From the NCBI GenBank assembly GCA_947630315.1, contig CANRHA010000124.1:1-5523 (forward strand): a stretch of DNA of 5,523 nucleotides, written 5' to 3'. This DNA comes from an uncultured Clostridia bacterium (lineage in GTDB: Bacteria; Bacillota; Clostridia; Oscillospirales; Ruminococcaceae). The position numbers and the translations under genes are program-made. How positions within the stretch are numbered: position 1 is the first letter of the stretch; the number at the start of each line of letters is the position of its first letter. The notes below the pieces were generated by a model, which was given only the letters and a program-made list of their open reading frames with translations, had not been told where the DNA came from and ran no database searches. Shown piece after piece: positions 4,505-5,523 of the stretch.

Positions 4505-5523
4505 ATGCTTGCACCTTTGGCGGACAGAATAAGACCCAAAACGCTTGACGATGTTGTCGGGCAGGCTCATCTGCTCGGGCCGGGCAGACCGCTCAGAAAG
4601 ATAATCGAGAGCGGCCGCATACCGAACATGATATTTTACGGCTCGTCCGGCGTAGGAAAGACGACCGTAGCGAGGATAATTGCCGATAACACCAACATGA
4701 AGCTGTGCAAGCTCAACGGAACGTCGGCCTCGGTCCAGGACATAAAGGACATAATAGCCGACACCGACACCTTGGAGGGCTACAACGGCATACTTTTATA
4801 TCTTGACGAGATACAGTACCTCAACAAAAAACAGCAGCAGTCGCTTCTTGAACACATTGAAAACGGCCGCATAACGCTTATTTCCTCAACAACCGAGAAC
4901 CCGTACTTTTACGTCTACAACGCCATAATCAGCCGCTCTACGGTGTTTGAATTTGTTCCCGTTTCTCCTAAAGAGGTCGAACCCGCGGTAGAAAGGGCGT
5001 TCAGGATCGCCGCCGAGGATTTAGGCTGTAAGCTCGAGCTTGAAGACGGCGTAGTTTCACATATTGCCCGGGGCTGCGGCGGAGATGTGAGAAAATCGGT
5101 GAACACGGTGGAGCTGTGCGTTCTGGCCTCCTCCGGCGAAGACGTTCTGCACATATCCCTCGACACCGCAAAGCAGCTTACTCAGCGCTCGAATATGAGA
5201 TATGACCGCGCCGGCGACGAGCACTACGATACGCTTTCGGCCCTGCAAAAATCCATTCGGGGATCAGATGAAAACGCGGCGCTTCATTACGCCGCAAGGC
5301 TTTTGGAGACCGGGGATATAATCTCGCTCTGCCGGAGGCTTTTGGTTATAGCTTCCGAGGATATCGGGCTTGCGTACCCGATGGCGATACCGATAGTCAA
5401 AGCCTGCGTTGACAGCGCCTTGCAGCTTGGAATGCCCGAGGCGAGAATACCTCTCGGAGACGCGGTAGTTTTACTTGCCACCGCGCCGAAATCAAACAGC
5501 GCTTATCTTGCCATCGACGCGGC
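4505..5523 (+). CDS. rarA: RarA/MgsA-type AAA+ ATPase, replication-associated recombination protein A (5' part, 339 codons)
   Basis: The reading frame is open from ATG 4505 to the window edge and would encode roughly four fifths of a typical RarA (family members are about 420-450 residues). RarA is a clamp-loader-related AAA+ ATPase acting at stalled replication forks. Visible motifs are Walker A GSSGVGKTT (46-54), Walker B LLYLDE (97-102), sensor 1 in TLISSTTENPYF (124-135), the arginine finger in ISRS (R144) and sensor 2 in GGDVRKSVN (R196). The C-terminal MgsA domain is marked by GDEHYDTLSALQKSIRGSD, RRLLVIASEDIGLA and ATAPKSNSAYLA. Some motifs differ from the usual form (GSSGVGKTT for GPPGTGKTT, DEIQYLNKKQQQ for DEIHRFNKAQQD), as I recall for a Clostridia-type branch. 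AAAGGAAG (4491-4498) lies 6 bases before the start. It is 62 bases after clpX and may be co-transcribed with it. Confidence 0.92.
   Translation, partial: MLAPLADRIRPKTLDDVVGQAHLLGPGRPLRKIIESGRIPNMIFYGSSGVGKTTVARIIADNTNMKLCKLNGTSASVQDIKDIIADTDTLEGYNGILLYLDEIQYLNKKQQQSLLEHIENGRITLISSTTENPYFYVYNAIISRSTVFEFVPVSPKEVEPAVERAFRIAAEDLGCKLELEDGVVSHIARGCGGDVRKSVNTVELCVLASSGEDVLHISLDTAKQLTQRSNMRYDRAGDEHYDTLSALQKSIRGSDENAALHYAARLLETGDIISLCRRLLVIASEDIGLAYPMAIPIVKACVDSALQLGMPEARIPLGDAVVLLATAPKSNSAYLAIDA

Noticed and set aside
4915..5481. Minus-strand open frames of 63-83 codons in the rarA region
   Set aside because: They are antisense to a clear AAA+ ATPase coding frame and have no motif or ribosome binding site support.
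1..5523. CRISPR arrays, tRNA or rRNA genes, insertion sequences, or a phage or defence system
   Set aside because: No direct repeats with regular spacing, no tRNA-like folds, no transposase or terminal repeats, and every gene but the two small or partial ones at the left belongs to a well-known family.

Overview
The window looks like chromosomal housekeeping DNA from a moderately GC-rich member of the Clostridia (Oscillospiraceae/Ruminococcaceae-like). This rests on the tig-clpP-clpX order, strong AGGAGG-type ribosome binding sites, a DUF1540 cysteine-rich mini-protein, a Clostridia-style RarA, and frequent ATA isoleucine codons even in conserved genes. The lineage is inferred from sequence features and family knowledge; no database search was done.

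Left part (1-1110): the last 34 codons of an unidentified plus-strand gene face a 55-residue DUF1540 protein on the minus strand. A GC hairpin with a T-rich tail on the minus strand lies between them. The DUF1540 gene diverges from a 239-residue calcineurin-like metallophosphoesterase that starts at a TTG codon behind a clear GGAGGTG. The space between the divergent genes holds an imperfect dyad.

Middle (1062-1194): the end of the phosphoesterase gene contains a nearly perfect 31-nt inverted repeat, followed by an A6/T6 repeat, a GGAAA/TTTCC dyad and a good extended -10 promoter (TGaTATACT) for the next gene.

Right part (1195-5523): four plus-strand genes with short gaps probably form one transcription unit: trigger factor (tig), ClpP peptidase (clpP), ClpX unfoldase (clpX) and a RarA/MgsA-type AAA+ ATPase that runs off the window. 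Trigger factor meets nascent chains at the ribosome. ClpX recognises, unfolds and threads substrates into the ClpP chamber. RarA belongs to replication-fork maintenance rather than proteolysis. The clpP-clpX and clpX-rarA gaps each contain a stable hairpin without a real T-run, which could tune expression along the operon. The tig-clpP gap has none.

I see no clearly new multi-gene system. The points most worth a second look are the regulatory symmetry around 1062-1147, a four-residue insertion in the ClpP handle region that moves the catalytic Asp to residue 176, and the two intercistronic hairpins. No gene-free stretch exceeds 300 bases.
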